DNA from: Selaginella moellendorffii
Taxonomy: Eukaryota > Streptophyta > Lycopodiopsida > Selaginellales > Selaginellaceae
Assembly: GCF_000143415.4 (NCBI RefSeq)
Contig: NW_003314414.1
Span: 58,968 to 84,117, forward strand
Length of the DNA stretch: 25,150 nt
Direction: 5' to 3'
The position numbers and the translations under genes were made by a program. The number at the start of each line of letters is the position of its first letter. Position 1 is the first letter of the stretch. This document shows positions 1-8,900 of the stretch, one piece after another. The notes beneath the pieces were generated by a model. That model searched no databases. It had not been told where the DNA came from and was given only the letters and a program-made list of their open reading frames with translations.

Positions 1-2780
1 TCCCCCAGGAACTTGGGAGGGTTCGTTCCACTGACGTATAGCTCAATTTCGCAAACTGCTCTTCTCGGGGGGGTGAATCCTGGCGGACAGTTTCCTCTTG
101 CAAAGTCCTCCGTTCTGCCTGATCTTGAGCGTGACTGTTGTTGTTGTTCCACTGGCCCCGGTACCCTCTGTGTAGCCTGCTGTGGTGGCATTTCACCTTT
201 ATCTTGGACCATCTCTACTTCTGTGTCAGGTTCCTTTGCCTCCCCCACGGCTTGTCCTTCGAACCGTCTTCCTGTCGGCCTCCATTCTTTCCCTCGCGAA
301 GCCCCCGACTGTGCTTTTTCCTGCTTGGCTGCTGTTGATTGCTCCCCTTGTCCCTCCTCCTTCTGTCCTTTGGTTCGAGGCTTCTTGCTTTCGCCACTGG
401 AGGCTGCTTTCTCTGTTGTTTCCCTTTCCCCTCTGGCTCCACGTTTCTTGCCTTCCGATCCACTGTTTGCTTTCTGTCGGTCCTCTCCTGTTTCCTGCAT
501 TCCCCCCACACTTGCTCCTCTGGCCAAACAGTGTTTTCCAATGTGTCCCGTGCGCCAGCAAATAATGCATACACTCGGGTTTGGTAGCAGCATAACCCGA
601 ATCCTTCTTGGCCCTTGCCCCTTCCCTGGCTTGAGTTCTATCTCGAAGGGGATGTGAACTTCTTTCGGAATCCTGACTTTGACCGTGACTCTGTCTCCCA
701 CTGGCATTCCTTCCATCCTTATGAACGTAGCAAACTGCCTCAGTATTGTCGCCAGGATCTTGTCTTCGGCCAGTGCCACGTCCATACCTTGTAGCTCAAA
801 GTTCACAATCACAGATGGGGGGAGTAGCATCCTTTTTTTCTGGGGCGTGAAATTGTTGTGATATGATCTGAAGAAGAGCTGAAAGTCTAACTGTGCGTAC
901 GCATCCACTCGCAGCAACTTGTGCCGAGCTCTCTCGTCCTTGATGACCACATTATAGCACTTTTCTCCCAGGTCCTTCACATCTTCTGCTAAAACCGTGA
1001 CCAACATGTCGTGATATGCCAGCGCTGCGCATACCCAGTCTGATACTAAAAAACCTGCCGGGACTGCTCCTTCCACTATTACATGTATGGTTTCCTCCGC
1101 TCTTCTAGCTTGCAACTTGTTTAGCTCCTCCATGAATTCTTCCTGGTCTACTTCCAAGACATCGTTTGCCGGTCCGAATGGCATTCTCGTAGGCTTCCTT
1201 GGTGGCATTATCTCCTCGATCTTTACTGGAGGTGGCCCAAATGGGACTATGGGAGCATCCGGACATACTGACATTTTCGAATACTGTGGTAAAACCTTCG
1301 GGTATCCCATTTCCGGCTCTCGCTTCCCTTCCGGGGATATCACCACCTCCGGCACGAGTTCCTCCTGTATCCCTCTTGATGACGATGCTTCCCACTGTCT
1401 TTCCTCGTCCAACTTCCCTTTTCCCTTGTCCTCCCTCATTCTGTCATGAAGTTCTTGTCCCAACGGAGCTTCGTATGTTCGCGCCGCCTGTCCCATTCCG
1501 TCCGATCTCTCCTGTCTGGCTTCCTTTTCTTGCCTTTCCTTTACGGCCTTCTCCTTTTCCCTTTCAGCTTCTTCTTCCAGTAGCCTTTTTGCTGCCTCTT
1601 CTGCCAAGCGTCTAGCTTCTTGCTCTTTTCGCGCGTTGGCTTCCCTGATTGCCTTGAAGCAGGGGGGGCCCTTCTCCAGCGGGCAGCACGTCTTGATTCT
1701 TCGCTTAATCCCGGTTGGGGATCCTACCGCCGCTTCCTTCCCACTGGCTTCCTTTTCTGCCCTTGCCTCTGCGTTTTCCTCCCCGACTCCTGGCGATTCG
1801 TTGGTGGGGTTTCTTCTAGGCGCTCTCGTGAGTGGGGTTTCCTCTTCCTCACTTGCATCCTCTTTTCCCTTGTTTTCCACATTGGCTGGAGAGACTTCTC
1901 CTACCAGCGTTTCTTCTGGATCTAGTACCTCTGGAAGCTGCACACCCCTGGCTCTCCCTCCTGCAGTGCTCATCCTCGCCGTTGTCCTTGCTCGTGGCAT
2001 TTTTCCCCCAGTGTCTTCCTCTCTTTTTTTTCCTTCTGATTCTAGCGTTCCTTTCTTTCCCTCCCTCTCCTTTTCCCCCTTTTCCCACCCTTCCGTTCCC
2101 TCCCCTTCTTCCACTTCCCACTTTCCTTTCGGAGATTTTTCCCCCTTGCCTTTCCTTTCCCTTTCGCTTACCGCTTTGCTTTTGTCTTCACGCTGGCCCT
2201 CGTCTTTTACCGAAAACAATGCCCTCCGGATTGACAAGTCCCCTTTAAATAGTGCTGACCCTGGCTGCCACATGTCATTCCGCCATTTGCTGCCCGCTCC
2301 TCCACGTTTTTCTTCCCCCTTTCCTGTCCACGTTGATAGCGCACACGATTGTTTTCTTGGATTCTTCGGCTTCTCCTCGGACATGACCCCGCCACACGTC
2401 TCTTCCTTGGATTTTCTGCATGGATTTTCGCCCCATGCATCTCCACGTGTCGCCTTGTCCTTCATCCCCTCCTTTCCGACCGTGACCTGCTCGGTCTCTT
2501 TAATTCCCACTGGCTGCGTGGTGATGACGTTGTTACTGTCCTCGTTTTTCTCCCGATTTGCTACGATCTTGACAGTTATTCCGCCTTTCCCCCATATTAA
2601 CTCCTCCCTTGGTTTTCCCGCACCCGCATTCATTCGCCGTCTAGCCGTTGTCTCGGGATTCCGGCCGCTCCCAAATCCCCCCATCTTGGTCCGCCGCATG
2701 TCCACCATCTCCTCCGTCCCTTCTTCTCCTCTCGGTCGCATCCTAGCCGTCCAGAGCAGCGGTTTTTTGCCTTTGAACAT
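1..2780 (-). CDS. ORF1 protein of LINE copy D (partial, C-terminus off the window)
   Basis: ORF1 encodes a nucleic-acid-binding protein expected to coat the element RNA and help form the ribonucleoprotein. The ATG at 2778-2780 matches the ORF1 start of copy C. By comparison with C, no indel or in-frame stop occurs down to base 1, so about 926 of an expected 1019 residues are visible. The order is a long charged, Lys/Glu/Arg/Gly-rich N-terminus, a charged helical stretch, a conserved core, and a CCHC zinc knuckle (codons 738-751, bases 528-569). The four metal ligands of the knuckle are kept, although residues 742-743 are Trp-Arg here against Arg-His in C. The C-terminal conserved block has begun by base 50. 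The frame looks functional where it can be seen. Confidence 0.85.
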   Translation of the reverse strand, partial: MFKGKKPLLWTARMRPRGEEGTEEMVDMRRTKMGGFGSGRNPETTARRRMNAGAGKPREELIWGKGGITVKIVANREKNEDSNNVITTQPVGIKETEQVTVGKEGMKDKATRGDAWGENPCRKSKEETCGGVMSEEKPKNPRKQSCALSTWTGKGEEKRGGAGSKWRNDMWQPGSALFKGDLSIRRALFSVKDEGQREDKSKAVSERERKGKGEKSPKGKWEVEEGEGTEGWEKGEKEREGKKGTLESEGKKREEDTGGKMPRARTTARMSTAGGRARGVQLPEVLDPEETLVGEVSPANVENKGKEDASEEEETPLTRAPRRNPTNESPGVGEENAEARAEKEASGKEAAVGSPTGIKRRIKTCCPLEKGPPCFKAIREANARKEQEARRLAEEAAKRLLEEEAEREKEKAVKERQEKEARQERSDGMGQAARTYEAPLGQELHDRMREDKGKGKLDEERQWEASSSRGIQEELVPEVVISPEGKREPEMGYPKVLPQYSKMSVCPDAPIVPFGPPPVKIEEIMPPRKPTRMPFGPANDVLEVDQEEFMEELNKLQARRAEETIHVIVEGAVPAGFLVSDWVCAALAYHDMLVTVLAEDVKDLGEKCYNVVIKDERARHKLLRVDAYAQLDFQLFFRSYHNNFTPQKKRMLLPPSVIVNFELQGMDVALAEDKILATILRQFATFIRMEGMPVGDRVTVKVRIPKEVHIPFEIELKPGKGQGPRRIRVMLLPNPSVCIICWRTGHIGKHCLARGASVGGMQETGEDRQKANSGSEGKKRGARGERETTEKAASSGESKKPRTKGQKEEGQGEQSTAAKQEKAQSGASRGKEWRPTGRRFEGQAVGEAKEPDTEVEMVQDKGEMPPQQATQRVPGPVEQQQQSRSRSGRTEDFARGNCPPGFTPPRRAVCEIELYVSGTNPPKFLG

Positions 2781-3746
2781 CTTGATCTTTGCTTCAAGCT
2801 TTGCACTTCCTTTCTTGGGCGTTGCTCTGGCCAGCGAGCTTGGTTTTCCAACTCAAGTGGAGCTTCCCTCTTGCCCAATTACTTCTGCTCAAGATCTTGG
2901 TTGCTTAGAGCTTTTGAACTTTCAGACACAAGTTCCAAGTTCAAACTGATTTCAGTCGGCTAGCCCAGTTTTGCTGTGCCCAGAATCCCCCCGACTAGTA
3001 CTCCAGATCATTGCCTTATTGCGACCGTTCCTCTTATCCTCCCAGCGCGCGCTCTTTCTTTTTCAGTGCATGCAGTGGAGAGTGCTTGGGGGGTTTTTGA
3101 GACTTTTCACTTAGCTTCTTATAGCCCGGCGATCTTACTCCTCTCTGGCCTGTTCCCCCGAGGACCGAAAGGACTCTCTTACAAGCCAATACTGTCAGCC
3201 GAGGGGGGGCCAGAAAGGATGTCGTTCGGAGCCATTCCAAAACTTGAGTTACGAGCCAAAAAATGCACGACGGTGGTGATTCAGTGGGATGCTTTTGATT
3301 CTTTTTTCTTTTTTCTAGCGCTTTGCGGCTGGAGGAGAGGCTTCGCTTCCAGCTTTGATCTTTAGCCTTTGTCTGGTGACCTCTTAGCTGAAAAAAACCG
3401 GGCCACCGACTTGAAATCAGCTTGGACCACACTGCGAGCTCTATCCACCCAGTCTCTTGCTGTAACTTGCGCGAGTTGCTCACACCCAGCGAAGAACCAA
3501 ACTCACTGCCCAGCCACACTCAGAGCCATCGTGCTTCTGCCTGGAGCTTCCAGATCTATTCTACCAGCCAATGCAAAAAACCCTCTCGAATCTGGCTGCA
3601 GCCGAGAAGACCCAACAGCGCGTCTCACTGCCGTCCAGCGCCAGTGCCACACTCAAGCGTCCACTCCACTCTCAGCCTGTGGCTGCGCTTCTCTCTTCTT
3701 GCCTTAGTGCCTTCCCTCTCCTCTCCGCCTTCACTCGTCATTCTCT
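2781..3746 (-). other. 5' untranslated region of LINE copy D
   Basis: This is nearly 1 kb of leader upstream of ORF1, collinear with the leader of copy C (13451-14417) apart from substitutions and one 1-nt indel. No long conserved frame is present. It must carry the internal promoter if the element follows the usual LINE strategy, but I recognise no TATA box or other specific promoter motif. Small ORFs on either strand here are not supported as genes. Confidence 0.65.
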
Positions 3747-3756
3747 CTTCTCTTCT

Positions 3757-3773
3757 TCTAGTCCGACTTTGTT
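3757..3773 (-). repeat. 3' terminal unit of element E at the E/D junction
   Basis: A single copy of tctagtccgactttgtt (plus strand). It is the last sequence of element E and lies next to the 5' end of LINE D. The same unit ends LINE copies A, B and C. Confidence 0.8.
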
Positions 3774-3783
3774 AAACAGGGCT

Positions 3784-3789
3784 TTTATT
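3784..3789 (-). promoter_or_regulatory. AATAAA polyadenylation-type signal of element E
   Basis: Reads AATAAA on the minus strand about 11-32 nt before the element terminus. The same hexamer sits at the matching place in copies A and C. Confidence 0.45.
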
Positions 3790-3814
3790 CACCAGAAAAC
3801 CAAAACTGGGCTGA

Positions 3815-3834
3815 GTTTCGTTAAGGCACGAAAT
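3815..3834 (-). other. 3' tail stem-loop of element E, distal copy
   Basis: The arms TTTCGT and ACGAAA pair perfectly around a 6-nt loop. The minus-strand lead-in GCTCTTTGCTG matches copies A and C. This copy occupies the position equivalent to the single stem-loop of those LINEs. Confidence 0.55.
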
Positions 3835-3856
3835 CAGCAAAGAGCCGCGACAGAAA

Positions 3857-3875
3857 GTTTCGTCGTGCACGAAAC
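3857..3875 (-). other. 3' tail stem-loop of element E, second (upstream) copy
   Basis: The arms GTTTCGT and ACGAAAC form a perfect 7-bp stem around a 5-nt loop, preceded on the minus strand by GCTCTTTGTTG. With the copy at 3815-3834 it forms a direct duplication of the tail motif, about 41 nt apart. Confidence 0.55.
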
Positions 3876-4153
3876 CAACAAAGAGCAAGAGGGGGGGTCT
3901 TCACGTGGAGGTACTTTGTAGAAAACTCGCCGCAGACTTTTATCTCAATCCATGGTCTTGAGTAGAGCCAGCAGAAAGATGATGGGAGAAGCTCCAAGTA
4001 CCAAGGAACCAGCCTTTACGACTTGAGAGTGGAGTTACTGAAGAACTTGTCTCTCTTGATCCCTTAAGGAGAGACTCCAGGTGCCGAAGGGGTCAGTGCT
4101 GAGAGGGGAGTTGCTCACAAGCTTGACGGCCCATGCTGTCGCGATTGTGGAAT

Positions 4154-4230
4154 CCAGAACCATCTGTCCAGTGGCGTCCACAATCACTCGTGAGTACTTG
4201 CCTCTCTTGATCCCCTCAAAGGGCATGCCT
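4154..4230 (-). pseudogene. Decayed ORF2 C-terminal remnant inside element E
   Basis: On the minus strand, the codons from 4189 down to 4154 read E-stop-L-W-T-P-L-D-R-W-F-W. Copy C ORF2 reads E-W-M-W-T-P-P-D-E-W-F-Q at its C-terminus, so most positions match and one Trp codon is now TGA. Nucleotide similarity extends to about 4230 (gagtacttgcctctcttg here against gagtacctgcctccccttg in C), and weaker similarity runs towards 4100 and 3905. Many of the differences are C/T transitions. The remnant ties element E to the LINE lineage rather than to an unrelated repeat. It is not translatable as a protein. Confidence 0.65.
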
Positions 4231-4239
4231 TACATCGTC

Positions 4240-4880
4240 TTTGTGCCTCGTCGAGTCTCTGAACTGAAGTGTATCTGACCATAAGTATTTCTTGAAACCT
4301 TGGAGGTACCCCATGGACGTACACCGCTCTCCCTTGGTTTCTTCTTGTGCACTTTCATATCTGCCCCCCGCTGTAAACTGCTGTTGATCGGACTCTACTG
4401 AGACTCAGTACCATCTTGTCACTCGTCGGTGTCGAGTTCTCTTGTTGGTGCCTTTGCTCTGGTCCATGTCTTTATCTTGAGTGTCTTCGTAGCTTCTACC
4501 AAAGAACTCATTCATCGTGACCACACTAAACGCCCTCAATTGTCGTAGAGAAGCTGGATGTTTGCCCAAGTGTTGGTGACGAAATCCTCCTCACGTGGGG
4601 AGCCTTGTTTCCAAACCTCCACCATTGTCGACCTTGAAGACGCCCACAAAGAGAACCACCTCCTTGATAAGTCATCAAGATCGACAAACTTGAAGCAAGG
4701 TCGCGTACGACACCATCACTTCAAGCTCCCAATCCTTGGCAAGAATCACCTTACAAGTCTTGGGGATGAAGAGGATCTCCTTCACCTTGCTTGAGCTCAC
4801 CACTGTCCATGGAGCAGGCCTCCAGACCCCCAGAAAGAAAACCGTGGAGTAGCGAAGGACAAGTCTAAGCAACAAGCCGA
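4240..4880. other. Middle of element E, no recognisable gene
   Basis: All six frames are short. A 66-codon minus frame (4675-4875) and a 78-codon plus frame (4558-4794) overlap each other, and neither resembles a family I can name. I see no RT, endonuclease, integrase or gag motif. This is either decayed LINE sequence or captured DNA. Confidence 0.5.
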
Positions 4881-4916
4881 GGACTCAAATACTTAGATCT
4901 CCTTCCTCCACCGTTT

Positions 4917-5680
4917 GATCTTCCTGAAATTCTGAAGGCCGACTCTCCATATTCAGCTCCAGCTTCTCACCGACGTGATCTCGAAACGAGTGCATCAGCC
5001 AGGAGAACCAGCCGCTCAAACTTACACTGGACTTCACTTGCTTGAACCATGAAACTTGAGCAGACATATCTTGCAGCCCAGCCGTTAGATCTTCATGAAA
5101 CCTTGTAGACGCAATCTCCCTAGTGTCTTCTAGCTTCTCACCAGAGCGATTTTCGGTCCGATGTCGCCTAAAGCAGCCACAGCCGACCCATTCTCGCCTC
5201 AAACCTTAGCCGCCCAAGTGCCTAGGGTCACTTGTATCTTCCCAGATCTTTATCCAAACGGCCTGCAGCTAGTGACAGAGTGTCTTTGCCTTGTAGCACC
5301 CCAGCCGTGGAGTAGAAAAGAGAAGCCCAGCCAGTGATGAGTGCCAGCCGCTCAAACTTCCACTGGCCCACACTTGCTTGAACCGTGAACTTCAAGCAGA
5401 CGGATCTCGCAACCCAGCCGTTAGATCTTCTTGAAATCTTGTAGGTGCAGTCTCCCTGGTGTCTTCTAGCTTCTCACCGGAGCGATCTCAGATCAGATGC
5501 CGCATATAGCAGTCGCAGCCGACCCTTGCTCACCCCGAACCCTAGCCGCCGACATGACTAGGGCCACTTCGATCTTCTCGGATTTCAATCCAAACGGCCT
5601 GCAGATAGCGACAGAGTGTTGCCTTGCATTGTAGGAGCCCAGCCGTGGATAGAACAGAGAAGACCAGCCAGTGATGAGAG
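4917..5680 (-). repeat. In-phase tandem repeat in the 5' half of element E
   Basis: Two diverged units of 336 bp (starting about 5008 and 5344, both opening ccagccgctcaaactt) are preceded by a shortened unit whose shared landmark gatcttc lies 171 bp upstream (4917 against 5088 and 5424). Both spacings are multiples of three. On the minus strand the three units translate in one phase to related peptides (core GEKLE, then FxEDLTAGL, or FQEDQTVEE in the short unit). The right-hand unit is broken by a TGA and the other two are joined in one open frame (4885-5202) that begins without an ATG. This looks like a decayed coding repeat of unknown function, possibly part of an old ORF1 or a captured host gene. 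Confidence 0.65.
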
Positions 5681-5841
5681 CAAAACAAACGATTTTTCGA
5701 TGAAGTGCCCAATATTGCTTGTGCCTTCGATTCTTGAGGGGGCGCCTTGATTCAGCAGCTCACAGGACTTCTACACTACCTCCTCTACACTAGATCTGGC
5801 CACAGAAGTCGACTCTCAATGCGCCATCTCCTCCTCTCCGT

Positions 5842-5850
5842 CTAGGGTTT
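5842..5850 (-). promoter_or_regulatory. AAACCCTAG (telo-box-like) motif at the 5' end of element E
   Basis: AAACCCTAG on the minus strand, about 5 nt inside the element's 5' boundary. The identical 9-mer lies near the 5' end of LINE B. AAACCCTA boxes occur in many plant promoters and leaders. A role here is inference. Confidence 0.35.
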
Positions 5851-5854
5851 TTTC

Positions 5855-5889
5855 TCTAGTCGGACTTTTGTAGTCCGACTTTGTTAAAC
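5855..5889 (-). repeat. Two tandem 3' terminal units at the C/E junction
   Basis: tctagtcggacttttg (5855-5870, one substitution from the consensus) is followed directly by tagtccgactttgttaaac (5871-5889). Copy A has a single unit at the same place, so unit number varies between otherwise near-identical copies. Confidence 0.8.
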
Positions 5890-5896
5890 GGGGCCT

Positions 5897-5902
5897 TTTA
5901 TT
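5897..5902 (-). promoter_or_regulatory. AATAAA polyadenylation-type signal of LINE C
   Basis: AATAAA on the minus strand in the 3'UTR, about 10-45 nt before the tandem terminal units. No poly(A) tract follows in the genomic copy. Confidence 0.45.
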
Positions 5903-5931
5903 TTCCAGCAAAAAACCAAAAAACTGGGCAT

Positions 5932-5952
5932 GGTTTCGTTGGGCACAAAACC
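5932..5952 (-). other. 3' tail stem-loop of LINE C
   Basis: Minus-strand arms GGTTTTGT and ACGAAACC make an 8-bp stem with one G-U pair and a 5-nt loop. It follows GCTCTTTGCT, and the whole motif falls just after the ORF2 stop. Stem-loops at LINE 3' ends are known to be recognised by the element's own RT in several families (for example UnaL2, R2, SART1). The same role here is inferred. Confidence 0.6.
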
Positions 5953-5964
5953 AGCAAAGAGCCT

Positions 5965-8900
5965 TTATCTAGAGGAGCCTACAATGGAAGTACCTACAGA
6001 AAGGGGGGTTGCTCGTGAACTGGCGCCCGAAGGTCTTCCTAGATGTGTCACCTGGAACCATTCGTCTGGCGGTGTCCACATCCATTCCCGAGTACCTGCC
6101 TCCCCTTGCTTCCACAAGAAATGCCAGATCTGCGCTTCTTTTTTTGCTTTTTCTGGGCCATTTCTCCCTCCTCTTTTTTCCAGTTGTAGGACACGGGCTG
6201 CTGCTGCAGTTATCATTCTAGTCCACACCCGTGACGCCACCACCCTTGGTCCTTCTTCCCTATCATTAAAGATTCTGTTGCACCGGGCTTTCCATACTTC
6301 CCACATTGTAATTCCTCGCAGTAGGTCCACTATCTCTGTTGGGATTCCTTCTATGTCTGTTCGAGTTGTGTTAAGCTGGTCAAACCGCGGTGCCCCTTCT
6401 TCTCTTGATGTCCATTTCCAAGAGTCTGTTCCATTTCGCATTCCTGCGGCAGCTTCGCCCCATACTGCCGCTCCATACGTGAGGCACACTTGTCTCTGGG
6501 AGTGTTGTTGCAGCAACCAGCACGTGCTTCTCCACACGTCTTGTGCGCTTTCACATTCCCATAATATGTGCCTTTGTGTCTCCCTCGCTCCACATTTGTC
6601 GCATGTTTGGTCCACGAGGTGTATGTTCCTTTTTGATGGTAGCCTGTCTTGCATTGTCAACCACATGAAGTATCTTGTTTTTGCTGCCCAACGTCCTTTC
6701 CATAACTCTTTCAATATCTCCTGCTGTGTCTTGTCCTGTATGTTGGCTCGTTTCATCCTTGATACCAGTAGTGAGTCACTGCGCGGCCGAATGAGCTTTC
6801 TCCCCAATCTTGTTTCGTAGGCAAAGAATTCTTCCTTTTTCCTTCCCCGCCAATTCCATTCCGTTGGATCCCAGGCCAGCTCGCTTAATTTTTGTTGTCT
6901 GAACCAGTACATCCTAGCTACCTGGCCTTCCGTTATCTTCGGGTCCATTGATGCTGTTTTCTTATCTATCCGTATAACACGTATCGGCTCTGTTCGTGAC
7001 ATGTCCGGTCGTAGGCTCTCCTTGGGCACTTTGTATGGTAATAGTCTCCCAGCCACCCCGACTTCGAACACATAACATTTCGTCTGGTCTTGAGTTGCCG
7101 TGTATATCACCTTTTCCTCGGCTATCCACCAGGCTGGTGTCGTTTCTCTGACTTCCTTAATGCTCTGTTTGCATTTCCCTTGTGCTTCTTCAAAGGCTGT
7201 TTCGAACTTTTTCAGCCTGTGTGCCGAGATTTCCAGCCCATAGAAAACCTTTAGTCTATCTCTGTTCATTTCTGTTTCCCCCGCTTTTATCATTGAGTCA
7301 GCTTCTGCAAATGTTCTCATCCCAGCACTGTGAAGGTCCCGGCATACTTTGTCTATTCCTTTGTCCGCAGTTTCCCCCAAACATTTCCCCTTATATTGAA
7401 ATAGCTTATTAAGAAATATTGGTTGTCGATCCAACTCATAAGTGTTTGTCGGTTTTCTTTTTTCCAACTTGCTCTTGAATTCCTTCCACAATCTGAACAG
7501 TTTCCCAGAGAATGTATTTGGTTTTGGCATTTTCAGTGCGCCTTCCATGAACAGCCACCTTTCATCTTTTTCCCAGTTTTGCCTCGTGTGTTCTAGTCTG
7601 TCCGGAATGACTTTAAGCAGTTGATGGCGTAGTAGGAGTTTCCATGGTTGGTTTCCGGGCATGTTCATTCGGTGAAAGATTTTGAATAGCAGCGCCTTGC
7701 ATTGTTCCTCTATATCTATAATGTTTATCCCCCCATCCTGTTTTGCTCTTGTGACCGAGCTCCATCCAACCTTTGCCCCTCCTCTTGATACTGTTGCTTG
7801 GCCCTTCCATACATATGTCCTGATGAGCTTGTTCATTTCTTTTAGTGTTTTCTTGTCCAAGTTCCATGATGCCGCCAGGAACCAGATTGCTCCTAGCACT
7901 ATATTATTCGCCACTACACATCTTGCCGAGAAGGACAGCTTCCGTGATGCCCAAAATTTCAGTTGATCTCGAAGCTTTTCGACCGCCTTCTGATTCTGCG
8001 GGAGGGGGTCGTATGCCCGGCCTATTTGGAACCCCAAGTATCTTGTTGTTTCTCCTTGTTTCAGCCACTTAAAATCCCACTCTCTCCCCCAATTTGGCGG
8101 GTCAGAGCTTGGCAGCCATATTCCCACCGATTTTCCCCAGTTTATTCGTGAGCCAGCTGCCAGGTTGAAGAAGTCCAAGTCCTTCTTGACCTTGCTCATG
8201 TTTTCCGGGGAGCCTGTCGTGATGATTCCTGTGTCATCCGCGAAGGCACTGGATTTCAACTGCCTTTCCTCTGTCCCTGCCAGGTCTTGTAGTGAGTCTC
8301 TGCACCCAGGCAATACCAGCCCTTCCGGTCCGTCCATCCTTGCCAGATAATGTGCTAAAGCATCGGCCACGAACAGGAACAAAAACGGGGCTAATGGACA
8401 CCCTTGTCTTACTGACCGTTGGAGCTTGATCGTGTTCCCTACTGTCCCGTTTATTGTGACCTTGCTTGATGCGCCTTGGTATAAGGTGGCCGTCCATCCT
8501 ATAAACTCTTCAAGGATGCCGATCTTCCTCATTGTCGTTTGCAGGAATTCCCAGTCTACTCTATCATATGCCTTCTCGTAATCCAGGAGTATTATGGCCA
8601 TCTCTAATCCTTGGTCTTTGACTTGTTCTTGTGTGAGCAACACTGTCAATATGTTGTCTACCAGTTGTCTTCCTTCCACAAACCCATTCTGGGTGTCATG
8701 TATCGTTTCTGGCAATAACGGCCTTAATCTCTTGGCTAGCGCCTTGGCTACTATCTTGTATAGTGTATTTAGCATCGATATCGGTCTCCAGTTCTTGAGT
8801 AGAGATGCATCCCCTCCTTTTTTGGGAATGAGCGCAATTATTCCATCTATGGCTCCTGGGGGCCATTGTCCCGTTCTCATCACCTCCTTCCATGTGTCCA

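Larger units (their letters stand above)
1..3746 (-). mobile_element. Type-1 LINE copy D, 5' part, cut by the left window edge
   Basis: This is a minus-strand non-LTR retrotransposon. Its sequence from 1 to 3746 is collinear with 10671-14417 of copy C, with scattered substitutions and a single 1-nt indel in the 5'UTR (near 3390). The shared sequence stops at the same 5' position in both copies, a stretch ending cactcgtcattctct on the plus strand, which marks a full-length 5' end. About ten CT-rich bases (3747-3756) separate it from the 3' terminus of element E. The end of ORF1, all of ORF2 and the 3' end lie outside the window. No target-site duplication can be assessed because the 3' end is not visible. 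Confidence 0.9.
3757..5854 (-). mobile_element. Non-autonomous element E, LINE-derived, about 2.1 kb
   Basis: The element is bounded by the same junction sequence on both sides: the C tail at 5855-5889 and its own tail at 3757-3773. Its last ~90 nt closely follow the 3'UTR of copies A and C (AATAAA signal, tail stem-loop, gttaaacagggc next to the terminus). Further in it holds a decayed copy of the ORF2 C-terminus. It has no reverse transcriptase or endonuclease frame. The 5' half carries an in-phase tandem repeat, and the 5' end has a ctagggttt motif. It looks like an internally deleted or rearranged LINE mobilised in trans by the type-1 LINE. The alternative is a decayed autonomous LINE of a third type that has lost its middle. 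Confidence 0.7.

Noticed and set aside
1636-2949. Long plus-strand frame (437 codons), and its 468-codon counterpart at 12213-13619, rich in Ser, Pro, Phe and Leu
   Set aside because: They lie exactly antisense to the purine-rich ORF1 coding strand. Their composition is the complement of Lys/Glu/Gly codons, and they match no family.
4675-4875. A possible copia- or gag-like peptide on the minus strand of element E
   Set aside because: The resemblance was only a few hydrophobic residues, the frame is short, and no protease, integrase or RT motif is nearby.
5842-5850. A telomere repeat tract
   Set aside because: Only single AAACCCTAG motifs are present, with no tandem array of plant-type telomere repeats anywhere in the window.
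5930-6820. Plus-strand frame of 296 codons, repeated at 22955-23845
   Set aside because: It is antisense to the ORF2 C-terminus and retained only because copies A and C are near-identical.
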